Assembly (NCBI GenBank): GCA_937858455.1 | Contig: CALLYN010000667.1 | Span: forward strand, 1-13,528 | Reading direction: 5' to 3' | Source of the DNA: an uncultured Kouleothrix sp. | GTDB lineage: Bacteria; Chloroflexota; Chloroflexia; Chloroflexales; Roseiflexaceae | Length of the DNA: 13,528 nucleotides | In this document: one piece after another, positions 13,499 through 13,528 of the stretch | Numbering within the stretch: the first letter of the stretch is position 1 | Layout of the letters: every line of letters begins with the position of its first letter | Translations under genes and position numbers: made by a program | Notes under the pieces: generated by a model | What the model was told of the DNA's origin: nothing | The model's database searches: none | What the model saw: only the letters and a program-made list of their open reading frames with translations

Positions 13499-13521
13499 TT
13501 GGAGGGACGAAGTCCCTCCAA
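13499..13521. repeat. Hairpin D: 10-bp arms around GAA
   Basis: TTGGAGGGAC (13499-13508) and GTCCCTCCAA (13512-13521) are exact reverse complements around GAA, giving C-GAA-G on the plus strand. It lies seven bases from the window edge, so the full element may continue outside. Confidence 0.8.
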
Positions 13522-13528
13522 GTTTCCA

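Larger units (their letters stand above)
13147..13528. other. Hairpin-rich non-coding region upstream of rpe
   Basis: About 380 bases with no supportable gene. The only long frame here (80 codons on the plus strand) runs through the repeats and resembles no protein. It holds four short inverted repeats listed separately, the palindrome CCTAGG at 13291-13296, and an AT-rich stretch at 13346-13365 (GGCTAATTATAGCATAACC) that could contain an rpe promoter, but no clear -35/-10 pair was found. Confidence 0.6.

Noticed and set aside
13147..13528. CRISPR array or IS element at the right edge
   Set aside because: There are no regularly spaced direct repeats and no transposase reading frame; the inverted repeats differ in sequence.

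Overview
The window is high-GC bacterial chromosome that looks like Chloroflexota, probably class Chloroflexia (the Roseiflexus/Chloroflexus/Kouleothrix side). The clues are an archaeal/eukaryotic-type prolyl-tRNA synthetase, a Ycf45/SpoIIIAA-like AAA ATPase, an RsbRD_N-STAS protein, an M42 peptidase and proline/threonine-rich lipoproteins. This is a judgement from gene content and protein style; no search was run. No rRNA, tRNA, CRISPR array or transposase gene was seen.

Layout. (1) 1-3763, minus strand: a probable operon read right to left, pdxS - pdxT - two-domain acetyltransferase-like gene - AAA ATPase. The ATPase is cut by the left edge and overlaps the upstream gene by 29 bases. pdxS and pdxT encode the two subunits of pyridoxal 5'-phosphate synthase. 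(2) 3764-4137: an AT-richer divergent region with a pdxS promoter candidate, two near-consensus plus-strand promoters, two operator-like palindromes and a possible small Cys-motif ORF. (3) 4138-8044, plus strand: a lipoprotein, a four-helix membrane protein, an 82-residue companion, nadD (NAD synthesis, apparently leaderless) and an M42 peptidase. (4) 8070-9691, minus: a STAS stress-sensor-like gene followed by an M23 peptidase lipoprotein, convergent with the M42 gene. (5) 9692-10027: non-coding, with inverted ends suggesting a small MITE-like relic. (6) 10028-13146, minus: rpe - an unrecognised GT-A-like gene - proS. (7) 13147-13528: non-coding and rich in hairpins.

Most genes are housekeeping: PLP, NAD, pentose phosphate/Calvin interconversion and tRNA charging. 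No complete new system such as a defence island or biosynthetic cluster is visible. The most distinctive signal is in the gaps: a set of short, near-perfect inverted repeats that all have a 3-base centre. In four of five, one strand reads C-GNA-G, the loop known to make exceptionally stable DNA mini-hairpins. Other points of interest are the leaderless nadD promoter, the promoter/operator cluster at 3900-4100, the degenerate zinc site of ProS and several uncharacterised conserved-looking proteins.
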